A stretch of DNA of 38,360 bases, from contig JAGAXG010000047.1 in the NCBI GenBank assembly GCA_017941035.1, forward strand, positions 1-38,360, given 5' to 3'. Every line of letters begins with the position of its first letter. The stretch's first letter is position 1. Origin of the DNA: a bacterium (GTDB taxonomy: Bacteria; Cyanobacteriota; Vampirovibrionia; Gastranaerophilales; Gastranaerophilaceae). The notes beneath the pieces were generated by a model that was not told the DNA's origin, did no database searches, and saw only the letters and a program-made list of their open reading frames with translations. A program made the translations under genes and the position numbers. This document shows, piece by piece, positions 1 to 8,429 of the stretch.

Positions 1-630
1 AAACTCGATAATATTGCAGAAATAGATCATAAAGAAAAATTTGACGAGTTAAACTCTAAGCTTGATTTTATTACAAGTAACGATAATAAAGAAGACTTTG
101 ATAAAATTAATGAAAAACTCGATAATCATAAAGAAACATTTGACGAGTTAAATTCTAAACTTGATTTTATTACAAGCAATGATAATAAAGAAGACTTTGA
201 TAAAATTTACGAAAAGCTTGATAATATTGCAGAAATAGATCATAAAGAAAAATTCGACGAGTTAAACTCTAAACTCGATTTTATTACAAGCAATGATAAT
301 AAAGAAGACTTTGATAAAATTTACGAAAAGCTTGATATTATTAATAAAAGCAATAATCAAGAAAATTTTGACATAATTAACGAAAAACTTGATATTATCG
401 CAAATAATAATACTCAAGAAGATTTTAATGAAATTAATGAAAAACTTGACTCGATTATATTTAATGACAAACAAGAAGATATAACCGAAAAGCTTGATAC
501 AATCATACTTAATGACAAGCAAGAAGAATTTGATAAAATCAACGAGAAACTTGACGATATTTCTAAAAATGATCACAAAGAAAAATTTGACCGAATTGAA
601 ACAAAAATTGCAAATATTGATAACAAAGAT
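1..630 (+). repeat. Tandem 57-nt (19-residue) coding repeats
   Basis: In-frame repeats encode units such as FDELNSKLDFITSNDNKED and FDKIYEKLDNIAEIDHKEK. Double units (114 nt at 139-252; 99 nt at 40-138 because one unit is 15 nt shorter) are almost identical at DNA level up to about position 335. Towards 630 the copies diverge. Sharp DNA identity at one end and decay at the other suggests recent tandem duplication upstream, probably continuing outside the window. Confidence 0.85.
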
Positions 631-1938
631 TTGCTTGACGAATTGAACTCTAAAGTTGATATTCTAGTTTCTTCTGACACTCCTGAAATTATAGATGATA
701 TTAATAATCAAATTAAAGATGCAAACATTGACATAAAAAATATAGGAGATAATGTCCAACAAATCAATGACAACATTTTAAATATAGAGAGTTCAATAGA
801 AGATAGTTCTCAAAAATTAAGTGATTCAGATGCCCAGATAGCTTCTATGCTTCAGGAATTGAGTTCTGGACTTGAAATAGCATTTTCAAAAAATGAAGTT
901 GATTTTGGAAATGTTAAAAATTTAATAATTGAGCAAAAAAAATTCATTGATTCACTTGAACCAGGTAAAAAACTTGACGCATTAAAAAAATGTTTAGACG
1001 AAATTAATGAAGAAGTTAATAATCTGTCTTCTTCAACAAGTTCTGATGCGCAGCAATTGAACAAAGCAATTAAAGATATAAAAGATTCAATTATGTCAGC
1101 AGTTATAACAGTTTTTGATCAAGTATCTTTCATTGAAGAAACTGAAGACATCAAAGATTTTGTAGAAGTAAGAACTGAGCAAATTAATAAAAATATAGCA
1201 AGAGTAACTAAACAATTACAAATGCTCTCAACCTCAACAAATGAACATGATTACAATTATTCTATGCAAGATATAGAAACTGATCTTGCTAAATTACGAC
1301 TTGCACTTAATGATTTGCAAAATGGCAAAATTAATACCCAACTTGAAGAATTAAACGAAATTTCAGAAAAACTGCATACAATAACATCTTTAGTTGATAC
1401 ACTAACTCAAGGAGATATTTTAAATTTAAAATTAGATATTGCAGGAATAAAAGAACAAACACAATTTTTAATAGCAACTTCTGACAAATCATATAATGCA
1501 TTAAATGACGGTATGGAAGATTTCGGAGAAATTATTAACGAAAATCTATCTGTAAAAGTTGAAAATATCAATAAGAAACTCGAAGAATCAGCAAATTCCG
1601 ATAACGTCGTAAGACAAGCTCTTATTTATATGGGAGAATGGATAGATTCAGCAAGTGAAAGTTTAAATAAAATTTCATTAAATTCGGAAGGAATAGATTC
1701 TACACATAAGATGTTAAATACATTAAAAGATAGTACACTTGAAAAAATTCAAGATTTGAAAAATAAATTTGAAATGCAGGAAGAAAGACTTGACAGATTA
1801 GAGTCTAATCTTGATAGAATTTTATCAGTAGTCGAAAAAGTCGATGATTCAGGAATTTCAAAGAAAATAGACAAACTTGAAAAACAAATAGCAAAAATAA
1901 GCACAAATATAGAAAAACTTACAGAATATGTTGAATAA
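1..1938 (+). CDS. Long repeat/coiled-coil protein, 5' end outside the window
   Basis: The frame is open from the first base of the window, so the true start lies upstream and only the C-terminal 645 residues are seen. No enzymatic domain is recognisable. The first ~210 residues are about eleven copies of a 19-residue unit of the form FDxINEKLDxIxxNDxKED. The rest (residues ~211-645) is acidic, rich in Asn, Leu, Ile, Lys and Glu, with long stretches of predicted helix and coiled coil, and ends in a heptad-like segment with repeated LDRLESNLDRIL-type spacing. No membrane segment or signal peptide is visible in the part present. The last codons overlap the start of the flavin oxidase by 11 bases, so the two are probably co-transcribed. 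It may be a structural, cytoskeletal or surface filament protein. Its function is unknown and cannot be inferred from the neighbour. Confidence 0.8.
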   Translation, partial: KLDNIAEIDHKEKFDELNSKLDFITSNDNKEDFDKINEKLDNHKETFDELNSKLDFITSNDNKEDFDKIYEKLDNIAEIDHKEKFDELNSKLDFITSNDNKEDFDKIYEKLDIINKSNNQENFDIINEKLDIIANNNTQEDFNEINEKLDSIIFNDKQEDITEKLDTIILNDKQEEFDKINEKLDDISKNDHKEKFDRIETKIANIDNKDLLDELNSKVDILVSSDTPEIIDDINNQIKDANIDIKNIGDNVQQINDNILNIESSIEDSSQKLSDSDAQIASMLQELSSGLEIAFSKNEVDFGNVKNLIIEQKKFIDSLEPGKKLDALKKCLDEINEEVNNLSSSTSSDAQQLNKAIKDIKDSIMSAVITVFDQVSFIEETEDIKDFVEVRTEQINKNIARVTKQLQMLSTSTNEHDYNYSMQDIETDLAKLRLALNDLQNGKINTQLEELNEISEKLHTITSLVDTLTQGDILNLKLDIAGIKEQTQFLIATSDKSYNALNDGMEDFGEIINENLSVKVENINKKLEESANSDNVVRQALIYMGEWIDSASESLNKISLNSEGIDSTHKMLNTLKDSTLEKIQDLKNKFEMQEERLDRLESNLDRILSVVEKVDDSGISKKIDKLEKQIAKISTNIEKLTEYVE

Positions 1939-3313
1939 TAATTTTATCAAAGAATTGAATAAAACATTCCCTCGCGAAAACGTATTAGCAGAAATTGAAG
2001 AAAGATACGTTTATTCTAAAGATGCGTCTAATAATCCTTATATAAAAAATTCTTTAGCAGATGCAGTAGTATTTGTTGAAAGTATTGAAGAAGTTCAATC
2101 AGTAGTAAAAATTGCAAATAAGTATGAAATTCCGATTATTTGCAGAGGTGCAGGAACAAATACAGTAGGAGCTTGTGTTCCAACTAATGGCGGTATAATT
2201 TTAAATTTTTCTAAGATGAACAAAATTTTAGAAATAAATACACAAAATATGACAGCCAAAGTTCAACCCGGAGTTATTATAGGTGATTTGCAAAAAGCAG
2301 TAGAAGAAGTAAATCTTTTTTACCCACCGGATCCATCAAATTTAAAAGTTTCTACTATAGGGGGAAGTATTGCTCAAAACTCTGCGGGTGCAAGATGTTT
2401 CAAATATGGAGCAACAAAAGATTATATTATTGATATGCTTGTAGTTACAGCAGATGGTAAGCTTATCCGAACCGGTTCAAACACAATTAAAAATGCTGTC
2501 GGATATAATTTAGGGAGTATTTTTATAGGATCAGAAGGAACTTTAGGTATAGTGGTTGAAGCAACAATCAAATTATTACCTAAACCTCAATGCACCCAAG
2601 TTATAATGTCATATTTTGATTTAACACAAGATGCAATAAATGTTGTTGATAAAATTATAGAAAAAAAACTTTTTCCTTCTACAATAGATTTTATGGATAA
2701 TAATTCTATAAAAACTGTTGAAAGATTTTATCCTACAGGACTTATATGCGATAAAGACTGCGCATTAATTATCGAAATTGACGGAGCAAAAGACACTATA
2801 AATACTCAAAGAGAAGATATTTGTAAAATTTTGAGAAAAAATAATGCCACAAATATTCAATATTCAACGAATAAGCAGGAAGCAGAAAATATATGGAAGG
2901 CAAGACGTTCATCAATGGCAGCATGCACAAAATTGAAACCTAATGTTACAACTGATGATATTATTGTTCCTCGTTCTAATTTATCAAAACTCATAAAAGG
3001 AGTCCAAGATATTTGTAAAAAACACAGTTTAACAACCTGCCTTGTCGGACATGTTGGAGATGGCAGTATTCATCCTCAAATTCCTATTGATTACAGCGAT
3101 GAAAAAGAATATCGGGAGTACAAAATTGCAAAATCTGAAATTTATCAATTAGCCATCAATTTAGGAGGAACTATTTCAGGTGAACATGGAATAGGTTTAG
3201 AGAAAAAAGCTTATATTTCAAGGGTTGTAGATGGCGGGGCTCTTGATTATATGAGGCAGATAAAAAAAATCTTTGATCCAAAAAATATACTCAACCCGTA
3301 TAAAATATTCTAA
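1928..3313 (+). CDS. FAD-linked oxidase, GlcD / D-lactate dehydrogenase type
   Basis: This is a 461-residue flavoprotein of the vanillyl-alcohol oxidase/GlcD superfamily, expected to oxidise a D-2-hydroxyacid such as glycolate or D-lactate. Residues ~42-215 form the FAD-binding PCMH domain, with CRGAGTNTVGACVP at 72-85, PPDPSNLKVSTIGGSIAQN at 133-151 and GYNLGSIFIGSEGTLGIV in the second FAD contact region. The C-terminal FAD-oxidase domain has the metal/substrate motif GHVGDGSIHPQ (~374-384) and GEHGIG (~418-423). The length is normal for GlcD. The ATG lies inside the end of the upstream coiled-coil gene (11-nt overlap), which suggests translational coupling. No glcE, glcF or lactate permease gene is adjacent, so the exact substrate is open. 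Confidence 0.88.
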   Translation: MLNNNFIKELNKTFPRENVLAEIEERYVYSKDASNNPYIKNSLADAVVFVESIEEVQSVVKIANKYEIPIICRGAGTNTVGACVPTNGGIILNFSKMNKILEINTQNMTAKVQPGVIIGDLQKAVEEVNLFYPPDPSNLKVSTIGGSIAQNSAGARCFKYGATKDYIIDMLVVTADGKLIRTGSNTIKNAVGYNLGSIFIGSEGTLGIVVEATIKLLPKPQCTQVIMSYFDLTQDAINVVDKIIEKKLFPSTIDFMDNNSIKTVERFYPTGLICDKDCALIIEIDGAKDTINTQREDICKILRKNNATNIQYSTNKQEAENIWKARRSSMAACTKLKPNVTTDDIIVPRSNLSKLIKGVQDICKKHSLTTCLVGHVGDGSIHPQIPIDYSDEKEYREYKIAKSEIYQLAINLGGTISGEHGIGLEKKAYISRVVDGGALDYMRQIKKIFDPKNILNPYKIF

Positions 3314-3316
3314 CTC

Positions 3317-3345
3317 TTGAAAACACGTTACGCTTGTGCTACCAT
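3317..3345 (+). promoter_or_regulatory. Putative gltX promoter
   Basis: TTGAAA at 3317-3322 is followed after 17 nt by an extended -10, TGC-TACCAT (hexamer 3340-3345). It would start transcription about 57 nt before gltX. Assigned by eye only. Confidence 0.4.
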
Positions 3346-3408
3346 TTTTGTACCGAAATGTAAAATATTGCATATAAATGCTGAAAAAATATAAGAAAGA
3401 AGGATAAA

Positions 3409-4878
3409 ATGGCAGAAGAAGTAAGAGTCAGAATTGCTCCGTCACCATCGGGGAACTTACACATAGGAACAGCTAGAACAGCTTTATTTAACTATTTATT
3501 TGCTAAAAAGAATAACGGGAAATTTATTTTAAGAATTGAAGATACTGATGCAGAAAGAACTTCTCAAGAATATATTGATAATATTTTTGACAGTTTAAAA
3601 GCATTAGGTTTGAACTGGGACGAAGGGCCTGATGTTGGAGGACCTTACGGACCTTATACACAATCTGAAAGATTTGATATTTATCCAAAATACGTTCAAC
3701 AACTTTTGGATTCAGGCTTTGCTTATGAATGTTTCTGCACCCCTGAAGAACTTGAGCAGGAGAAAAAAGAAGCTACAGAAGCAAAAAGAGCTTATGTTTA
3801 TTCTCGCAAATGCGAAAACTTAACACCAGAAGAAAAAGAAAAACTTCGAGCTGAAGGCAGAAAACCTGCAATAAGATTTAATATTGCAAAAGCCCAACGT
3901 GCATTCCACAATAGTTCTATTCTTGAATTTGAAGATATTGTAAAAGGGAAACTTCATGTTGACACAGATTTGTTGGGAGATTTTGTCATTCAAAAATCAA
4001 ACGGAGCCCCAACATATAACTTCGCTGTTGTTATAGATGATGCTCTAATGAAAATATCTCACGTTATCAGAGGAGAAGACCATATTTCAAATACATATAA
4101 ACAAATCCTTATATTTGAAGCGTTAGGATTACCTGTTCCAAAATTTGGGCATCTCGGAATGATTCTTGCTCCAGACAGAAGCAAATTATCAAAACGTCAC
4201 GGAGCTACTGCAGTTTCTGATTTTGTAAAACAAGGTTATTTAACAAATGCTTTAATTAATTTTGTTGCACTTTTAGGCTGGTCACCTTCTGACGGAGAAG
4301 AAATTAAGTCTGTTGACGAAATTGCACAAGATTTCAGAATTGGAGAAATTTCATCTTCAAATTCGATATTTGAATACGACAAGTTAAAATGGATGAATAG
4401 TCATTATATTAAAATGCTTACAATTGAAGAATTAAAAGAAAGATTAAAACCATATTTGACTAATTATCCTTTAAAAGAATTAACTGATGAACAATATACA
4501 AAAATGGTTGAAATAACAAGAGAACCGTTAACTTTATTATCAGATATAACAGATGCAGTCCCGTATTTCTTTGGTAAAGATGTTAAAATTGAGCCTGAAG
4601 CTCAAGAAAAAACACTTGATACAGAAATAGCACAAAAGGTATTAAAAGATTTTGTTGAAAAGGCAAAAAATTGGGATTGGAGTGAAGAAAATCTTCACGA
4701 AAAATTGGCAGATTTTCGTGCATACTGGAAAGAATCAGCAGGAATCAAACCAAAAGTTACTATGTGGGCCGTTCGTGCAGCGATTACAGGCAGAACCTGC
4801 GGCGCTGATATGGTAGGAATTCTTGTTATTCTTGGTAAAGAAACAAGCTTATACAGAGCGCAAAAAGCTATTAAATAA
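3409..4878 (+). CDS. gltX: Glutamyl-tRNA synthetase
   Basis: This class I aminoacyl-tRNA synthetase charges tRNA with glutamate in the cytoplasm. At 489 residues it has the usual bacterial GluRS length. The HIGH-type motif is HIGT at residues 18-21 inside RIAPSPSGNLHIGTARTALF. The KMSKS-type motif is KLSKRHG at 259-265, preceded by LAPDRS. FIHNTYK-like binding-pocket elements (RGEDHISNTYKQ, ~221-232) are present, as are Cys108 and Cys110 with Cys135, which match the zinc-binding region of many GluRS. The helical anticodon-binding domain fills residues ~330-489. The ATG follows a good ribosome site (GAAGGA). The 3' end faces the calpain-like gene with a gap of 4 nt and no clear terminator. Whether it is discriminating or also charges tRNA-Gln cannot be decided here. 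Confidence 0.97.
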   Translation: MAEEVRVRIAPSPSGNLHIGTARTALFNYLFAKKNNGKFILRIEDTDAERTSQEYIDNIFDSLKALGLNWDEGPDVGGPYGPYTQSERFDIYPKYVQQLLDSGFAYECFCTPEELEQEKKEATEAKRAYVYSRKCENLTPEEKEKLRAEGRKPAIRFNIAKAQRAFHNSSILEFEDIVKGKLHVDTDLLGDFVIQKSNGAPTYNFAVVIDDALMKISHVIRGEDHISNTYKQILIFEALGLPVPKFGHLGMILAPDRSKLSKRHGATAVSDFVKQGYLTNALINFVALLGWSPSDGEEIKSVDEIAQDFRIGEISSSNSIFEYDKLKWMNSHYIKMLTIEELKERLKPYLTNYPLKELTDEQYTKMVEITREPLTLLSDITDAVPYFFGKDVKIEPEAQEKTLDTEIAQKVLKDFVEKAKNWDWSEENLHEKLADFRAYWKESAGIKPKVTMWAVRAAITGRTCGADMVGILVILGKETSLYRAQKAIK

Positions 4879-4882
4879 TATT

Positions 4883-7006
4883 TTATAAATCATTAACATC
4901 TAGCAATTGAACACTCGTAAAGAAATTTCTAAATTCTTTCATCGAGAGTTTAATTGTCTTTGATGTGTCCCAAGGATTTATTAGAAAAACTTCCTTATTA
5001 GTAACTTTTGATATCGTATAGGCATGATGAGAATATAATTTAACTTTTTTTCCACTAAGGACATCTACAGCGAAACTATCTGATTTAACATTATCCATAA
5101 ATGGATGGGATGATGCACATGCAAGAATATTTGATTTCTTTATTTTTTCTATAATATCATCATCTATATCTCTTTGAGGATCTTCATTAAAGAATTTTTC
5201 AAAGAAGCTTCTGCCATCTTGTCCTGTTAATATTTCATAAGCTTTATATTCAAAGCCTCCTTCAATACTTGCTTTCCCTTCACCAGTCTGCCTGTATGTA
5301 TCATGCAAATATCTGTTTACAGCAATTTCAATAGCACGAACATCAGAATCACCGGTAGACAATTCTTTTGAATTTTCAATTTCTTTTCTGCTTATTTTAT
5401 ATGTTTTATCGACACCTTGAAGATGAACGATTGCATTACCATTTTTGTCTATATGTATACTGTCATTTAATATTTTTAATCCTTTAGAGCTCCGTGATAA
5501 TAGTTTAATTGAAGCTAAAAGCCAACAGTCTCCAGTATTACCTTGCTTAAAATTTTTATCTATTTTCCCGTTTAAATTATATTCAACTGCATTGTCAGCC
5601 ACATCATATCTTGCACTGAGCTTAGATACCGCAGATTTATATATATCATAAAAATTTTGATAATCTTTCGTTTCTTTTAAATTTGCTAAATCTTTATAGA
5701 ATTGAGTTTCAATTTCACTAGAATCAATTTGACTTGAACTATAGCGATATTTTTTATCATTAAAACTTCTTTTCAAAGCTCTAATTTTTTGTTCGTCTGT
5801 ATATTCATCTGACAATAAAACTGCATAATCAAAATCTATACCTGCATGTTTTTTAAATTCTTGATTTTCTTCTTCTGAAAAGTGTCCGAAGTTATCCAGA
5901 ACATAATCATCAAATTTTAAAGCAGAAGATGACTTAGATTTTAAATATTTATGAATTTTATTTATAGCAGATTCAACACTGTCTATATTATCCGCATTGT
6001 TATATTCTTTTGCAAATTGACTGATATTTATATTATTATTCTTGGCATACAAAAAAAGCTCACTACCAATAAACTTTTTAACATCCTTATAATTAAGTAA
6101 TAATTCATTGCATACCGCACGAACAAGTGATTCTTTGCCTCCTGTTAATTTTGAATATTCAGATATGACATCTACGACGTTATATTTATTTATATAATCT
6201 TGTAAATATCGCGTTGTTTTTAAATGATTACTTACACCTTGAATTTGATTATAAAGTATTTTGCTGATTTTTTTTGATTCTTGAGAGTTGAATGATGAGG
6301 CTAATCCTTTGGCAAGCACCTTCTTATTGCTTATAGCTAAATTTTGGGAAGATGCAAGTTTTTTATAATCGACTTTTGAATGAATATTTAACTTTTTTAA
6401 AATTGTCCCTTGAACATTTTCTATGAATTTTTCAACATCTGCAATATTAGAAAGTTTCATATAAGAACTGTGAAAGACACCATTTATACCATTTTGCTTG
6501 CAAAATCCAACAAGATTTGAACAAATATATTGCTTTACAGTCTTTTCATCAAGTCCCCATTCGTTATCAATAGCACGAGCAAGAGATTCTCGACCTTTTG
6601 TTAATTTTGAATATTCGTCAAGCACATAAATAACATTATGAGGAGAAATCTTTTTTAAAAGAGCAATTGTTTTTTCATTTTTACTTGGCCCGTTTATTTG
6701 AGCATATAAGAGACCGGCAAGAGCCTTTGATTGTTTTCTGAGAGATTTTTCCACTTCTGAATCATAATCATACTTCTTTGGGACTTCTACACGTTTTGAC
6801 TGAGTATTTGAATTCTTTTCAACTGCTAAACCAGCGTAAACTTTCTTGTTTGTCTGCGTTGAAATTTTCAATTTCATTCCGGCTTGAATAATATTAACAT
6901 TTTTAAGATTATTTTGCTTTGCGATTTCTTCTACTGTAGTTCCATAATTCTTCGCAATTTTAGCTAAAGTATCACCTTTATTGACTAAAATAATATTATC
7001 TGCCAT
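4883..7006 (-). CDS. LysM protein with calpain-type (C2) cysteine protease domain
   Basis: This 707-residue protein has three parts. Residues ~5-48 are a LysM domain (VNKGDTLAKIAKNYGTTVEE...), normally a peptidoglycan/glycan-binding module. Residues ~91-175 and ~245-325 are two copies of an ~80-residue helical repeat, each containing EYSKLTxGxESLxRAxxNE; their spacing is reminiscent of annexin repeats, but I cannot prove homology. Residues ~483-707 resemble the calpain catalytic core: QGNTGDCWLLASI with Cys494 and oxyanion Gln488, HAYTI with His661, and NPWD with Asn677. All three catalytic residues are in place. No signal peptide or membrane segment is visible, so export would need an unconventional route. 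Substrate and role are unknown. The gene is monocistronic and transcribed away from the sigma-28-like promoter region. The ATG is preceded by AAGGATAG. Confidence 0.85.
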   Translation of the reverse strand: MADNIILVNKGDTLAKIAKNYGTTVEEIAKQNNLKNVNIIQAGMKLKISTQTNKKVYAGLAVEKNSNTQSKRVEVPKKYDYDSEVEKSLRKQSKALAGLLYAQINGPSKNEKTIALLKKISPHNVIYVLDEYSKLTKGRESLARAIDNEWGLDEKTVKQYICSNLVGFCKQNGINGVFHSSYMKLSNIADVEKFIENVQGTILKKLNIHSKVDYKKLASSQNLAISNKKVLAKGLASSFNSQESKKISKILYNQIQGVSNHLKTTRYLQDYINKYNVVDVISEYSKLTGGKESLVRAVCNELLLNYKDVKKFIGSELFLYAKNNNINISQFAKEYNNADNIDSVESAINKIHKYLKSKSSSALKFDDYVLDNFGHFSEEENQEFKKHAGIDFDYAVLLSDEYTDEQKIRALKRSFNDKKYRYSSSQIDSSEIETQFYKDLANLKETKDYQNFYDIYKSAVSKLSARYDVADNAVEYNLNGKIDKNFKQGNTGDCWLLASIKLLSRSSKGLKILNDSIHIDKNGNAIVHLQGVDKTYKISRKEIENSKELSTGDSDVRAIEIAVNRYLHDTYRQTGEGKASIEGGFEYKAYEILTGQDGRSFFEKFFNEDPQRDIDDDIIEKIKKSNILACASSHPFMDNVKSDSFAVDVLSGKKVKLYSHHAYTISKVTNKEVFLINPWDTSKTIKLSMKEFRNFFTSVQLLDVNDL

Positions 7007-7118
7007 ATCTCTATCCTTTTACATGATTATAATATGCCTTATTCATCGACACAGAAATTTAAAACTTTAGAAATCAAATTAAAATGTAAATATTTGTAAA
7101 CTTTTAAAATAAACTTAC

Positions 7119-7145
7119 TAAAGTTTTAATTAAAACTACCGATAT
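7119..7145 (+). promoter_or_regulatory. Sigma-28 (FliA/SigD)-like promoter
   Basis: TAAAGTTT at 7119-7126, an 11-nt spacer, and ACCGATAT at 7138-7145 match the known flagellar sigma-28 consensus (TAAAGTTT-N11-GCCGATAA; GCCGATAT for SigD) at all eight -35 positions and six or seven of eight -10 positions. It lies 43 nt before the 73-aa gene. A 16-nt perfect palindrome (AGTTTTAATTAAAACT, 7122-7137) overlaps the spacer. Confidence 0.65.
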
Positions 7146-7188
7146 ATTAAATGCTGAGAAAAGATGTATAAAAAAAAAGAGGTAATTT

Positions 7189-7410
7189 ATGGCATTTAGA
7201 CTTCGGGACCTCGCAATGTATGCGAACAAAAACAATAAGACCTCAGAAAAAAATTCTTACCTAATAGTCTCAAAAGCAAATGATGTTGAAGAATCAGATT
7301 TAAGAGATCTTATTAAAATCATTGATGAAACCGGAAAAGAAGTATCCTGCACTGTCGAAAAATTTTTAGAGATTTTTGATTATCAAGGACTCGAAGGTTT
7401 TATTCTGTAA
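7189..7410 (+). CDS. Small orphan protein (73 aa) behind a sigma-28-like promoter
   Basis: I do not recognise this protein. It is 73 residues, mixed charge, with no membrane segment or signal peptide. Its N-terminus is basic (MAFRLRDLAMYANKNNK), and the remainder looks like a small alpha/beta fold (YLIVSKANDVEESDLRDLI...). The ATG is preceded by an AGAGG ribosome site, and a strong intrinsic terminator follows 20 nt after the stop, so it is a single-gene transcription unit. The only functional clue is the flagellar-type promoter upstream. A motility-, chemotaxis- or surface-related regulatory role is possible but is inference. Confidence 0.7.
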   Translation: MAFRLRDLAMYANKNNKTSEKNSYLIVSKANDVEESDLRDLIKIIDETGKEVSCTVEKFLEIFDYQGLEGFIL

Positions 7411-7429
7411 TCCTAATTTATAGCTTTAT

Positions 7430-7463
7430 AAAGCGTTTTTCCAATGTAGAAAAACGCTTTTTT
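7430..7463 (+). terminator. Intrinsic terminator after the 73-aa gene
   Basis: A perfect 12-bp stem (AAAGCGTTTTTC 7430-7441 with GAAAAACGCTTT 7449-7460) has a 7-nt loop and runs into a T tract. Confidence 0.85.
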
Positions 7464-7489
7464 GTTTAATTTTATGATAGTATAAATTT

Positions 7490-8425
7490 ATGAGCGAATT
7501 TAGACATTACACAGTAATGAAAAACGAAGCAGTCGATGCTCTTGAATGCAAAAACGGGAAAATTTATGTTGATTGCACCCTCGGAGGAGGAGGGCATAGT
7601 GAGCTTATTCTGCAAAAGATTTCTCCTGACGGGAGATTAATATCTTTTGATATTGATCAAGACGCTATTGATGCGTCTGCAAAAAGGCTAAAAGATTACA
7701 AAAACTTAACAATTGTAAAAGATTCTTATACAAATATTAAGAAAGTTTTAAAAAAGTTAAATATTGAAAAAATTACTGGGGGAGTCCTTTTTGATTTAGG
7801 GGCTTCATATCATCAATTAACAAAGCAAGAACGCGGATTTTCTTTTATGAAAGAAGCACCTCTTGATATGAGATTCAACAAAGAAGCGGATTTTAGCGCT
7901 TATGATGTTATAAATTCTTATAAAGAAGAAGAACTTGTAAAAATATTTTCAGAATACGGAGAAGAACGATTTTCAAAACGAATTGCGCATGAAATATTAA
8001 ACAGAAGAAAACAAAAAGCAATCACCACTACAACAGAGCTTGCAAATCTAATCATCAATGCAACTCCGCATATAAAAAGCAAAGTTCACCCTGCAACAAG
8101 GGTTTTTCAGGCTGTAAGAATAGAAGTAAATCAAGAGTTAAAAAATGTTAAAAACACATTAACTGATGTATTGGATTTATTAGACTTTGGTGCTATAATA
8201 AGTGTCATAAGTTTTCATTCACTTGAAGATAGGATAGTAAAACAGTTATTCAAATTTCATTCAGCAAAATGCCATTGTGACAAAACGCAGGCTATTTGCA
8301 ATTGTCCACCTCCAATACTTGAATTGGTAAACCGAAAACCTATAATGGCATCCGAAAAAGAAATTCAAGAAAATCCACCTTCAAGAAGTGCAAAATTAAG
8401 AATTGCAAGGTTTATAAAAAAGTAG
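7490..8425 (+). CDS. rsmH: 16S rRNA m4C1402 methyltransferase RsmH (MraW)
   Basis: This SAM-dependent enzyme N4-methylates C1402 in the decoding centre of 16S rRNA. The 311-residue length is normal. The N-terminus HYTVMKNEAVDAL matches the family start. The SAM site is DCTLGGGGHSELIL (~residues 27-40). DLGASYHQLTKQERGFSF, PLDMRF and the C-terminal VISFHSLEDRIVKQLF are all family hallmarks. It is followed after only 4 nt by an FtsL-like gene, the usual order at the start of a division/cell-wall (dcw) cluster. Here, however, the remaining mur genes sit about 7 kb away on the other strand. Confidence 0.96.
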   Translation: MSEFRHYTVMKNEAVDALECKNGKIYVDCTLGGGGHSELILQKISPDGRLISFDIDQDAIDASAKRLKDYKNLTIVKDSYTNIKKVLKKLNIEKITGGVLFDLGASYHQLTKQERGFSFMKEAPLDMRFNKEADFSAYDVINSYKEEELVKIFSEYGEERFSKRIAHEILNRRKQKAITTTTELANLIINATPHIKSKVHPATRVFQAVRIEVNQELKNVKNTLTDVLDLLDFGAIISVISFHSLEDRIVKQLFKFHSAKCHCDKTQAICNCPPPILELVNRKPIMASEKEIQENPPSRSAKLRIARFIKK

Positions 8426-8429
8426 ATAT

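Noticed and set aside
1-340. Spaced near-identical repeats suggestive of a CRISPR array
   Set aside because: The units are head-to-tail, in frame, with no unique spacers; they encode a protein repeat.
262-576. Open frame of 104 codons on the minus strand rich in Phe, Ile and Lys
   Set aside because: It is the antisense shadow of the FDxINEKLD coding repeats, with no ribosome site.
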